A stretch of 64,000 bases of DNA from Oscheius onirici (taxonomy: Eukaryota > Nematoda > Chromadorea > Rhabditida > Rhabditidae): assembly GCA_932521025.1 (NCBI GenBank), contig OW051472.1, positions 3,782,001 to 3,846,000 on the forward strand. Direction: 5' to 3'. Below are positions 23,962 to 35,700 of the stretch, in pieces. Position numbers and translations under genes: made by a program. Each line of letters opens with the position of its first letter. Within the stretch, counting starts at the first letter, position 1. Under the pieces are notes generated by a model, which worked only from the letters and a program-made list of their open reading frames with translations, searched no databases and was not told the DNA's origin.

Positions 23962-24223
23962 TTATTTCAATTTCTTTGCCTCAAACTGTTTTAGTCTTTC
24001 GGCCACCAGATTCGGTCTGATTCCTTCCAGTTTCTTCTTCGGCATCAGATAAAAAAGTAGACTGTTCAACTCGTCCATTTCCTGTTTAATCTGCTCTGTC
24101 AGTTGAATTAGGAAGTCGACCTCAATCTCGAGAGCCAGCAAATGATCGCCCGGCGACAGGTTGAAGAGTTGAGTATTGTCCGTCTAAAGATGTTTTTAAA
24201 GAAAGTACAACTACTGGTACCAT
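23962..24223 (-). CDS. Small coiled-coil protein inside the channel cluster
   Basis: Between channels C and B a two-exon gene can be read. The first exon contributes only the ATG (24221-24223); after a 37-base intron (24184-24220) one exon runs to TAA at 23962-23964. The product is about 74 residues with no signal or membrane segment. It starts TDNTQLFNLSPGDHLLALE, has a heptad-like acidic/hydrophobic centre (FLIQLTEQIKQEMDELN), then LMPKKKLEGIRPNLVAERL and a Lys-rich end. I do not recognise the family; it looks like a small subunit of a larger complex. It is 56 bases downstream of channel C and 81 upstream of B, on the same strand. A start inside an upstream exon cannot be excluded. Confidence 0.65.
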
Positions 24224-24279
24224 TCTGGCGAAATGTCTCTCTGATGATAACTAGTTTGGAATAATAATTTTTTTATTGC

Positions 24280-25783
24280 TCACAAAAGTTCATACGGATC
24301 GGGAGGAGATGGATTGGAAATTACTGTGAACATCAGAATTGTTACCAGAAGATTGGATCCGAGTAGGAGTACTGAAGAACATATGTGGACGACCAGGAAG
24401 ACGTGTTTCTGTTTCGGAATTCTAAAGTGTTGTAGAGACAAAAGAAGGACAAACCTCTTCTCAACGAAATTTACAATCATCAAAGACGGAGCTTCCCACA
24501 ACATAGCCCCGATGCAGTAGAAAATTTGAACCAGTAGCCACTTGCCTGTTCGATCTTCTGTTATATCTTTGTTTCTCTCACCCATCAGTGGTAAAGAACT
24601 ACTTCTTGGAATCTGGACTACGATGATTGAGAGCATAAACGTGAGACCCAGTAAACCAGCAATGCCGAGATTGACTCTCTCACCTTCTCCGATCTTCAGA
24701 GGCAACAAAAGTGCCGCCATACAGCAGAAGGTTAGGGTGACCGTTGGAAGAATCAGGAAGTAGATGTAAAATTGGGGATTTCGGGTCAATTTGAAAGTGA
24801 CGATAACACAGGAATAGAAATATTGAGTGTTGGAAGGAAACTGAACGGAAATGACCGTCGGTTGCGACATGCTCCATTCCGGAAGTCCCTAAACTTCGTA
24901 TTGTAACAGTTTTAAAGCTTCGCACATAGATGGTCGTCGAGGCGTTTGATTTATAGATCAGAGCGAACTGGCTGGTACTGATCCCCGCATCAAAGTCAAT
25001 GTTGCAGTACTGCACATCGAAGGGAAAGTTCACTGGAAGTGAAAAGCTTTTGTTGAAGAGAAATTATTCCTCTCAAAGTTGAGATTTACTGGTTCCGTTT
25101 CCTCCAGTATTTAAACTGCTGCGCACCAAGTCCGTTCACAATGGCTACTTACCAACGTCCATCGTGCAAACCGTATCAATCTTTGCTTTCAACGTATAAC
25201 TTGCGACTCCAGTGTGATTGACCAGAGCATCGAAACTGGAAAATACGATATCCACGAATTGGAGTTCTGCTCTTCAAGTTGGCTCTCATTCGAACGAATC
25301 AACTACCGTACGCGTTAAATGTGTTAACTGGAGGAATCCAAATGAGCTCAGATCTGACTACGACTTCGGTGAAATTCATAACCGTCGGATCCCAAATTAA
25401 GCGAGGATCGTGCCAAGTCTGAAACCAAATATTTTGAGGAAGTGAAATGAGATAACAATGGTTATTTCTGCTATGTAGGTGACCAGTTGTTTAGACTCGT
25501 CCTGAATGAGATTCTTGGGGAAAAGAACTGACAATGGTTACCACTCCGGCCAAAATAAGGAAACCAGGATTCACATAAAAACTTTGAACTTGACCGGTAA
25601 TCTCGAACGGAGAAATCAGTTTATTGTAGCCTTGAGCTTGCAAAATGTGGTCGTAGAAATTTTTGCGGTGTTCTTAAATGAATTTGAACCGCAAAAAGGA
25701 ATCAAACCTTTTGGAAATTCTGTGGTTATAATCTCTCCAAGCACTATTTTAGCGGTAAATGACAGAAAGAGAGCCGGAAGCAT
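24280..25783 (-). CDS. Cys-loop channel subunit C, first gene of the cluster
   Basis: The third paralog, and the 5'-most gene of the run. It begins MLPALFLSFTAKIVLGEII, a signal peptide. Recognisable blocks are TWHDPRLIWDPTV, the FPFDVQYCNIDFDAGIST part of the Cys loop region, GLPEWSM before TM1, FKLTRNPQFYIYFLILPTV in TM1, and the pore exon KIGEGERVNLGIAGLLGL with a GER motif, which fits a non-anion filter. TM4 (ICSSVLLLGSNLLVTILMF) precedes the C-terminus DPYELL. AATAAA on the minus strand follows the stop within ten bases. The divergent kinase gene starts 418 bases away, so the cluster promoter probably lies in 25784-26201. Exons upstream of the Cys loop are short and their edges approximate. 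Confidence 0.83.
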
Positions 25784-26201
25784 GAGGGAAGAGTTAAAAC
25801 TATTGTCGTGATCTAATGAAATTCGAGAGCAGAGGAAGTTGGGTTAAACAAACGGGGAATCGAAAAGTGTGGATGAGTCAGTTCAGAAAGGTCAAACTGT
25901 TCAAATTTCTGAATGTTTAGCGTCTAACATAGATACGACTGGATGCCATGGAAGAACTCTTGCTCGTCTTACTAGCTGTGACGTCCCTCCACAACTATCT
26001 TCTCCAAAATTACTAATTGCCTTCAAAAAGGTGAAGTTTTTTTTACAAAATAAATTCTTTTCCAATTAAAATAAAGTTAAAAACAGCGAATCTAGTCAGT
26101 TCTACTAAAATCCAGCAGTTTGTCGTCAGTCCCAGGGTAGCTGTCCAACAACACTGGTAGGTTCTACTTCTCTTTCCTCTAGTCAAAATTCTTCCAGAGA
26201 G
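25784..26201. promoter_or_regulatory. Divergent intergenic region, channel cluster / kinase
   Basis: These 418 bases separate two divergently transcribed units: the Cys-loop channel cluster to the left and the TTBK-like kinase to the right. I see no gene in it. It is the natural place for both promoters, but no specific element stands out by eye. Confidence 0.4.
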
Positions 26202-27395
26202 ATGAGCAATGTAGTCGGAACCCAAGACGATGATGAAGATGTCAAGAATGGCAGCTTCCGTGCTCCGAGCCGACAGAACAAGAAGAAGAAAAATCGACCG
26301 AGCAAGAGCCAGCCATTGGTTCCCATCGGGACGAGCATCCAGCAGAAGTTTCGACTGATCGAGGTCATTGGAGCTGGCGGCTACGGGCAGATTCTCAAGG
26401 CCTACTGGAAGGACGAGAAGATACATGTTGCGGTGAAGATCATGTCGAAGCGGATTGAGCCACAAAGAATGGTCTTGGAGCAGAGGATTCTCTACGCCGT
26501 CCAAAACAAGCCCAACTTTCCGTATCTCTTTGCCAGTGGCAGTATCGGTGACCAGTACATGTTTGTAGTCATGGAGCTGCTGGGCAAGAGTCTCTCCGAT
26601 CTGAGGAAGAAGTGCGGTGGAAAGAGATTCGATCCGCCGACGGCTATTCGTGTCTCACTTCAAGTCCTCGAGGCTCTTCGTCTTTTCCACACTATTGGAT
26701 ATGTTCACAGGTAGGATCTTTCTAAAGACTTGGCGTTGCTGTGACAAGATCTCTTCTATCTGTGCTGAGAACCAATTTCTTGTATAGAGTCACGAACAAA
26801 GAAGCTAGTTTATTTAAAAACTATATTATACTGACCAAATCTTTGCAGAGACATCAAGCCGGGCAATCTGTGCGTCGGCTACGCTCCAAACACGTGGAGA
26901 ACGATCTATCTGCTCGACTTTGGCCTCAGTCGCAAGTACAAGGACACGAACGGACAAGTGATCAAGAGGAAGGCCTCCGGATTCCGAGGCACAGCTCGCT
27001 ACGCCTCGATCAATGTCCACGAAAAAATGGACCAGACGCCGACGGACGATCTCATCAGTCTCTTCTATTCGACCATCGAGTTGAGTGAGGGCACTCTTCC
27101 CTGGACCAAGATCATCGATTCGGAAGAGATGGCCCAGAAGAAGAGCACCAGCAAGATGAACGATCTGTGCAAGATGCAGCCGATATGTCTGTACGAGTTC
27201 TACACGCTCTGCTGCGAGACAAAGGATCCCGACCATCCCGACTACACGGAGCTTCAGGTCATTCTGACCAAATGTCTCCCGAAGGGCAGCAGCGAAGAAG
27301 GACCGATGAGCTACGAGTCCGTCTTGGGAGTGGCCGAAGTCTGTCCGGGGACTTCTACCAACGTCACTGTGGAGCCTACTGATGCTGCGGAATAA
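26202..27395 (+). CDS. CK1/TTBK-like protein kinase
   Basis: A two-exon Ser/Thr kinase of the casein kinase 1 group, nearest to the tau-tubulin kinase-like families greatly expanded in nematodes. A 45-residue basic, Lys-rich N-terminus precedes FRLIEVIGAGGYGQILKAYW (glycine-rich loop), then HVAVKIMSK (catalytic Lys), HRDIKPGNLC across the splice junction (catalytic loop), LLDFGLSRKY (metal-binding) and GTARYASINVHE, the CK1-group version of the activation segment. All catalytic residues are present, so it should be active. The intron is 26711-26848. Codon use is strongly GC-rich, unlike the introns around it. AATAAA signals occur at 27391 and 27416. Members of this group in C. elegans are often sperm-enriched, but tissue cannot be inferred here. 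Confidence 0.92.
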
Positions 27396-27757
27396 AACAT
27401 GGACAACATGACTAAAATAAAAGAATAGGCTAGCGTTTCTTTTTTCTTTTGTTACATTCTTACTTTTTCTCGAAGTCTTTCCGAACACCTCACCAGTTCT
27501 CGGTTCAACAGTTCATCAGTAAAAACGATGGTAGAACGAGAAGAACACGGATCCTCCAACCATAACTCACTGCCAGATGGCTACAGAAGACAAATTGCCC
27601 TGTTTAAGATAAGTCGCTAGCTGCAGATGTTCTTATTGGAAGAGAAGAGTTCAGCGAAGTATAATTCATTGTTTACAGATACATAGCCTTAGAATTAGAG
27701 ATCTTTCAAGTCACAGCAGAATACTCTCTATATTTTCTCTTTGAGCTTCAAGGCTTC
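27396..27757. other. Convergent spacer, kinase / calcium sensor
   Basis: The 362 bases between two convergent stops hold the 3' UTR of the kinase and that of the calcium-sensor gene. No additional gene is visible. Confidence 0.5.
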
Positions 27758-28486
27758 TCAAGCGGAAGCCATGTCCATTGTGAGAGCCTGGACGATCCAA
27801 GGATCGGCTTTACTACCGTCTTTGAACTCTTGCAATGTCAGTTGACCGTCGAAGTTCTTGTCCATGTTCGAGAAGATCTTCTCGACTCGTTTCTGTGGCG
27901 TGTCCTCGTCCTTTGGTAGTTCTAGCATATTTCCTATCATACTGAATCAACGTTTGGTCTCGATCTATAAAAGGGGCTACCTATAAATGGCGTCAACAAT
28001 ATCAGTCATTTCTGTCTTCGTAATGAATCCGTCCTTATCCACGTCATAAAGCGAAAAGGCCCATTCCAATTTTTGATCAAGTGTTCCTCTGGAAGTGATC
28101 GACAATGCCGCAATGAATTCTTTGAACGAAATGTGGCCGTCCTAAATGCTAATGAGTTTATATGAAAAGTACGACTTGCGTTGTTGTCGTCGAAAACATT
28201 GAAGACGAATTTTGCAAACTTGGACGGATCTCCATTGGGGAAAAATTGCTTATAGATATTTTGGAATTCTTCGAGCTTCAACTCGCCCGTGGGACAATCT
28301 CGCACAAAATCCTTATACCACTTTTTCAATTCTTTCGCCGTAACTGAAATCTCACTTCAACGGGAAAAAGGAATTCGACTTACAATAGGTATTTTTGGTC
28401 AAGAAGTCCATCTCTTCGACTGTCAGCTTTTTGCTGGCCTTTTTCCTCTTCTCGGGACTCAGTTCTTTGCTGCTGTTCTTTCCCAT
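27758..28486 (-). CDS. Neuronal calcium sensor (NCS-1/frequenin-like)
   Basis: The protein starts MGKNSS, an N-myristoylation signal, and has the NCS layout. EF1 is degenerate with [16 protein letters not shown] (CPxG motif); EF2 is [15 protein letters not shown]3 [13 protein letters not shown] and EF4 [13 protein letters not shown], all with full ligand sets. [10 protein letters not shown] near the end is typical of NCS-1. It differs from NCS-1 by a basic insertion of about 16 residues after the myristoylation site ([10 protein letters not shown]), which may strengthen membrane binding. The junction inside EF2 uses a GC-AG intron (donor GCAAGT near 28180); without it the loop would be broken. 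Such sensors act at neuronal membranes on channels and lipid kinases. It could be a paralog rather than the direct counterpart of NCS-1. Confidence 0.92.
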
Positions 28487-31400
28487 TTTCTGAGTTTTTT
28501 GTGAGAAGAGTTTCCAAAGGGAAAGTAAAAAAGAGACAGGAGCTTAGTCAAATGGAGGTGTGGAAAATATTCAAATGAGGGCATTGAGATGAAAATGACC
28601 CGAGAGCGGGTCCAGCCATTCCATATAGAAGATTGAAATTGACTGCGCTCTACGAGAGAGCAATCAACTTATACTGGAAAAAGGACAAGAGGATGAGGAG
28701 GATTCTGTCTTCTCTCGGCTCCGAGGGATGAGGAGGTTGGCATAGCAACAAAGAGGGATAATTCCTCTGGTTGACGAAAGGATTCGTAGGGACAAAAACG
28801 TCATGAAAGAGGTGGAGAGGGAGAGTCGATTGATCAATTGCAACATATGCTCGCGTCAAAACAGACTATCAATCGAGGGGTCCAAACTTCGAATCTGGCC
28901 TAAAATTGCCTCTGAAGAGTCCGAAGAAAACACCGTAATTGGACCGATTGCATTGGAACGGAAATAGACGGGGAGAGGTCGAAGAGTGTCTCTTTTAAAA
29001 TTTCAATTAATACCAAAGAGTAATAAGTTTTGCTGTCACAATGGGGAAAAACTCGGCTGTTTATCGCAATAATCCAACTGGATTTACGCAATCGTTTCAC
29101 ATTGCTGGAGGTGTAAGCAGCGAACACCGAGGCAATTTGCAGGTTTTGCAAATTACTCATGGACTGTTTTAATAGATTTTGCTGTTTGCAGTCTCGCGAA
29201 CTGACTGGGAGGAAATTGGAAAAAGAACGAAAATCATAATGAAAGGAAACTTCTAAATGAAAGGAGCTTCCGATGAAAAGGGAAGTAAAATGTTGTGGGA
29301 CTTTTACTTACTTTTGCAAGAAGCGAGAGAAAGACGATAACGTTGTTGAGGGACAGTTTGAAATTTGAGTCTGTCATCAACAGGACTTCCAGGAACTTGA
29401 AAAAAAAATTTCATACACGCTATCAGAACTACTGAAAGAGGCCAGGAAAAAGTGAATGGACTCTTGAATTGTCATGAAAAGTCATGCAATGTCTGCAACT
29501 AGGAATATTCCAGAAGGGAAATGTAAAAGTTTATTGGGAAGAGGGGAGCATTTAGTGTGAAGGAGAAGAGAGTATTTGTCGGTGGTCTTAAGTTGTCTCT
29601 AACAAACAGCCGGGACAGAAGAAAGTTACGGCGGCCACATGGTGGGAGGAGGCATCTCTCCCTGGCCGAACACAATAAATCACGACAACCAACTGACTCG
29701 GATCACAACCGAACAGGAAATCCCTTTGTTACTTGTTACAGATCTTCTTGATTGCTATTTTAGGGAGAAGGAAGAATTACAACCGGTGTTCTCATTACGA
29801 TTGAGGGCTATTGGGGCACAGAGATTGGAGGGCCGAGTAAACACACAAACTGATGACGAAACTATGTCCAGAAGTATATTTTTAGTCGTCTTATCTCTAA
29901 GATTTTAAGAAGGAATCGGGGCGGACATTAATCAAGACAAAACTCCTCATTTAGAACAAGAGGGAGAAGGGACAAGTAAAGTGCAGTCTATCCCAAAACG
30001 GGTCCGGAAACTGACTATCGGAAGAAAATGGGCAGCAAATTTCCCACAATTAGAGCTCCGTCCTCTACCGAAATTAGAGCCTCTGGCTGTGAGATTCTCT
30101 CGGATGTTTCGGATTACAAGTCGGAAGCACTCGAATGACTCGATTCCTTCCATTTTTTTCATAGAAAGGAAGAGGTCTAGAGAAAACTTTTTGGAAGGAA
30201 GCACATGGAGACAATCAGAAGAGCATCTCCTAACGTGAGGAATTAATCCTCTTCATATTACGGAAGATGGAACCAAAAAGGGCCGTAGTGTTGCGAAGAT
30301 GTCCTAATTATAAATGCTACGGAGCGTCGAAAGTAGCTCTAAAAGATTAAATGACGGAGCAAGTGAAGAAAAGGAAGTGTGAGGGAGGTGTGCAAGGGAC
30401 GAATTATCTAGAGGACACGCACGGGATCGGTTTCTGAAATTCGGTTAGAGGACGCCGGAAAAGAGGAGAAGACCACAAAAAAGAGACATAATAAGACGAC
30501 ATTGTTGGAAAGAAATTTAATGCTATGAATATCAAACTGTACATGACAAGAACAGGCGTAACTTTATTTGAAGGTTTCAAGCATCAGTTCTTGAGATTGA
30601 TCTGGTTGTTCTAAATTACATCCTATCAAAATAATTTCCCCAAAATGCGATGCATGGGAAAGAGATATTCCTAGACAACGACAGAATTTGTATGCCAGTT
30701 TAGTTCATCTGGGATAACTCCTAACAAGTTACCAGAGATTCAAATTACAAGACTAGATATAACAAGTTAAAGAAAAAGTAGCAAGACAGCTGAAATTCTT
30801 AAATAAAAGTCGATCCGAAGGAGCGTTAGTGATTGACGTTTCAGACGCTGTTGCAAACGCTGAAACAAGTTTGAAAAATAACTGTTCGAACTGAAAGACA
30901 TTTATTTCAAGACAAGCGCAAAGTGACTTCACATTTTGACTTCCTACCGGAACGGAATATTGACCCAAAGCCTATCGCGAAGAGAAGTCAACCTCCTATA
31001 CCGAAAATAGTATTGTTCGGGTTCTGTCTTGTATGATGCTTCTTTACAATTGAAATTATTTCTCTATATGCCTTCCCCAGTACCCATTCCCATCATGATC
31101 CCCGTCTCGTGGAAATGTGTTGCTTCCCATGGGTCTCTCTGTCCTAATCTGAGCCTTAAATTTACGGCTCCGTCCGCTAGCCAATTAGCCCGTCTCCTTC
31201 CAGTACCAGACACAATTAAGACACACTGATTACTTATGAATGACCCTCGTTTCCGCTGTCCTCTTTGTCCATGACCATTGCGAAGATTCGCGCATCCTCC
31301 GACCTTCAGCTCGTTTTCCACCCTTTTTACCCCTATGATCAAGCCATCTGTCACCATAATCGAGAGAGCTCCCTAATAGCTCTTTGGGTCCTCTGATGAT

Positions 31401-32771
31401 TCATTTCTCTTGCTCAAATTGGCCGGCTGCCCCTTTTGGTGTTCTCTCTTTTGGTACACCTATCTGCTGATTCAGTCGCGCAAAAGGACATCTGTCCGTC
31501 CCGTAAATATATGCAACACACGGGTCCCATTATTCCTTCTCTCCGTAACTTTGGCTTGAACCCAAATGTATTCTAATGACTCAAGCATCTGGTACCAGCT
31601 GTCCAATCTGATCACGCTACCTCTCGTCCCTATGTCCCAATACCATAATACAATCAATCAGTTTTATGATGAGAGAGGGGAGGCCGATGCATCGAATTAG
31701 CATATATACAGGACAGATTTCGGCGGATTTTACGCGACCGGACCGTTCTCTCAATTTACATCTTCCTTTACTGTACCGTTACTATCTTTGGACAGGCGCC
31801 AAGACGTACGGTCCTTAGTCAGAATGCTCTAAATGCGATGGGAAAGAACACTACAGTTTACGGGGTAACGTCGCACTCTCACTATTGTGAGTCTTTCTCA
31901 GTTTGTCCCACAATTAGACAAGTGTCTGCTCTTTTCAAGTGCTACTCGCTCAAATTAACAGCGGACGAAGCCCTTCCTTCTGGGAGGTCTTCTTTTACCT
32001 CCTCACTATACATCCTGCCGAAAGAGAACGGCTGTCCATTTAGGATGGGGACAATTCATTTTGAGCGATGAGGCCTCAATGGTGAGATCCCCTTATCCAC
32101 AGCTGGTACCCATTTTCGGCTTATTTCCCACGGCGTTTTCTTGCACTTTTTCCTCGCGTTAATACCAGCCTCATTGGCGCTCAAAAACTTGTGCGTAAGG
32201 CCGCCGACCCAGCTGTTCATTCAGGTCTATTGGTCCCTCTACAGGTGTCGGCCAGACGTCCAGAGGCTCTTTATAATCCTAGCATATCCTTACACAAAGT
32301 GTCTCTTTGTCTATCTAAAAGAGTGGAAATGTTCCAATTTGTCAAGACAAATCTGTTCTGTCTCTGTGGGTCATCTGTTGTCCTCCGCCTGCAAGTGTCA
32401 TGTCCGGTGCCATAAAGCGGTAAAGAGTCTGGTCAGCAGCAGTCTCCTCATCCTTCTCCTCGAGATTAATGTCTCTTTTGCTACACACATGTTCTCACTC
32501 TTTGGCCAATTCTTTTCCCACGACCAAAGGGTCAGTTTACTGTTTTATCTGACGATTCGGGTCTGCTCTCACTGTTTATGTCCTCTAGCGAATGACCAAT
32601 CTGCCCAAACCTTCTCCTCTTTCCGATTCGCAGGCTAATTGATAGCATTCCTACTGATAAAAGAGGGTTTCTCCAGACCACTATCTCCTGTGTGTACTTT
32701 TCCTTTTACAGCTGACCACCACCCGACTGCGTCTTTCAGTATGATCTAGGAGCCGATCTCGATGTCTAACC
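28487..32771. other. 4.3 kb gene-free region with a purine/pyrimidine switch
   Basis: Between the divergent calcium-sensor (minus) and ADAM-like (plus) genes no exon chain can be built. From about 28.9 to 30.5 kb the plus strand is visibly rich in A and G; from about 31.0 to 32.7 kb it is rich in C and T. The switch is near 30.9-31.0 kb. Because nematode introns and outrons are T-rich on the sense strand, this fits long divergent leaders transcribed outward from a point near 31 kb. Frames such as 32141-32638 are long only because of this bias. No tRNA, snRNA or repeat array was found. Confidence 0.5.
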
Positions 32772-35700
32772 ATGTTGTCTTTCCTTCTCGCCATATCAAC
32801 TAGTCTCATAGCTGCTCACCAGGTATCTATTACTTTTCACAAGATGTATGAAAACAATTTCAGATAGAACACAGTCCGGCCGTTTGGGGTGACCCAGCTC
32901 CTGACTATTCTCAATTAGTGTAAGTTTTCTTCGACGATTTTTGAAAGTGAGTTCTTTTCAGGTTGGGAGATGAACCTCGTTACGTCTATGCCCTTCTTTT
33001 CGTCGACGACAAGATTGTGAGTTTTATTTCCTACTGGTACTGGATCTAGCATTGAGACTCGTTGCTTTGAACCACAGAGATTCTCGTTCGGATGTTGGCC
33101 TCATCCTCTGATAGATAGCCTTTGACTGACCAGAGAGTCAGGATTCCGTCGGCTAGAGGCAGCCAAGGGACTAGACTCTGACCAATCTAAAGAGGGCTTG
33201 AGTTAAAGTCTTAGATTGACTTACAATGTAACTGACAGCGGCGGCGGAGAGAGATTTACTGTGAGGATCGGAAGTCATCAGGGAGGCGATGATACCCGAG
33301 AAGAAAATACTGATCAAGGGAAAGAGTACGTAGCAAATGGAATATATTAGAATCTAAACTGGGTTTGCTATAGTTTCTTGAAAAACTTACACAATATAGA
33401 AGAAATTTTGAAGTTTTCGACTGCATCTCACAAACATTTACAGAGTATTTGTGAGCAGTAAAATAAGTCCTCAACGAGCTGTGAACTATCGCTGCCAAAA
33501 TGACCATGACACTGACGAGTAGACCGTAAATGAACTCATACGCCTGGAAATATTTGTTTTCCAAAAAAAGAGACAACAAACCCTGGGTTTAGGCTCGTAA
33601 ACTATGCCGGTAACAGAGCAGAAAACAAGACAAACGAGGAAAAATACGGCGTACGCGGTAGGAATTGCACCTGGCCTAGAATTAGATCAGTGAGGTCACG
33701 GGGGAAAGACCAACCGTGTGAAAAGTAGAAAACGGTGGATGATCATCATCATCAGAAGCAGCATTTGCAGTTGTTGAGAGAGGCGTTTGATGTCCCAGAT
33801 CAGAATCCTGACTCCGAGGCTCACACTATTGAACTGGTCACTCAGTAGAGGGAGAGGGTAAGCTTCTCCGTCCAGCATCAGAAAGACCTGGAACAAGAAG
33901 TTGAGATTGATATTTCTTGTCCTACCCACCCTAAACATTGTTCTACTGTCCGAAATTGCTAAAGAGGAGAAAATTCCTCTCAAGATAGAATATCTGCTCG
34001 TCTTACTTGGTAATTCTCTTAGTTAAATCGAAAGGCAGAACATGTTTTGAACGAGATAAAAAGCCAGTGTAAAATTATTGTCGGGGATTCTTCTTTTCAA
34101 ATACTTTGCGGTAATGTCAAATTTCAAGCTTCAGACTTTGAATACATCCGAACAACTTGTATTTTTCAGACGATGATCTAGTTTTTTACGGATATTAGAA
34201 AAGGTGAAAAATAACCTTTGAGGCTAATTGAGAACGGTCATTGGAACTTTAAAAGCTGTTTTCCCAGTCGTCAATTTGCTCTCTATTGTGGTTTAATTAG
34301 TCGATAATCTCTAACAGTACGACCAAAAATAACTGCTCAATATCCGTACCTGTTGCATAAAAAGAGTCGTCAACAGGAAAATCACGTCAATGTAGCTCCT
34401 CATGTACCTGGAATGAGTTGATAACTACCGGTTATACCCTCTTTCGACTTACGTCAAGAGCATGTATTTGTCATTCAGAAGCCGTCGCTTGAGAACGGAA
34501 AAGGCAATGTAGATGTGGATGAGAATGCCCGAGATTGAGGAAATTACGAGATTTCCCCATTGAATGTCGACCAAAGTACTGGCTGTCGAATTGAAGACTG
34601 AAGAAGTCGAAAAGTTGTAGAATTGGGGAGACATTCGTTCAGAGTCGGTCAGAACTGGGACCTGCAAGAGTCTGGATCAGAAAGATTGTTCACACGACGC
34701 GGAATAGAGATTAAATCAAATTGGATTGGAGTAATGGGTGCCGAACTCATAGACACTTCTAGAAGACGAGGGGATTCAAAAGAAGTCAAGCGAAGAAACT
34801 TTGAAAAAGAATCTAATGTCCGAGCAAAACTCACGGGTGATATGGTGACGGAGTCTCTTATAATTCCAACGATTGTGACCGCGGTGCCGCTCATTTCTGA
34901 AAAGTCAGCTGTGTTGAGAACGCGGCTCCCGAGATAATGGACTGAAAAGGGGCGAAACCTTCGACAATCACAGCCTCCGTTGTCCGGGAGACGAGAAGAA
35001 CATGTGTCAGAACTCGCGCAATAACAGTTGACAGGTGTTTTGACTGACTGCGCAACCACAACTCAGAGATAGCTGGTTTCTGAGAGTGAAGGTGGGCCGG
35101 GAATTATTCACAAGGAAAGGTGGAACTACAGTTGTGAACTGAATAGATTGTTCTCTGTAAAGAGTTTTCTTGGAAGATTGGAATATAGGCTTGGTAGTCC
35201 CCACCTCCCACTGACAATCTTGTCTGACTTGATGACGCAGCGTCTTGGCTAGACATGGAAAGTCTCAGATGGAGTCCTGACCTTGGAACTCTGGGAACCA
35301 CTCTTGAGCTGAAAGACAAAATAGACCAGTTTCTCAAACCGTTGCAGACAAATGTTCGAATGATGATCAAGTTCAATCATCTGTGTCAGTGTCTGTAGTC
35401 GCGCAACGCTGATGGGTCTAACAATAAGCCTATACCGGAACAAGCCAGGTCAGAACCCTTTTCCCAAAACCAGTACAGTTCCCTGCTCATGTTTTCCAAA
35501 CCAAAATTACAACAGTACTATTTGTTATGATCGGTAGATATGTGAAGACTTGATTGGTTTTATGAGGTTTATTAGACCTTTAATAAAGGTACGAAAATTG
35601 AATTATCTACGCCAAGGTGTTCACGGTTCAAAAGAAATTCCGACGCAAAGTTCAGAAACTGTTTCAAAGGAAACGTGGGAAAGGGATGGGCTCGAAATTG

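Noticed and set aside
26826-27488. 220-codon minus-strand frame over the kinase
   Set aside because: Shadow of the GC-rich second kinase exon, which carries complete kinase motifs on the plus strand.
32141-32638. 165-codon plus-strand frame upstream of the ADAM-like gene
   Set aside because: Same pyrimidine bias; it ends before the signal-peptide exon and cannot be spliced to it in a sensible way.
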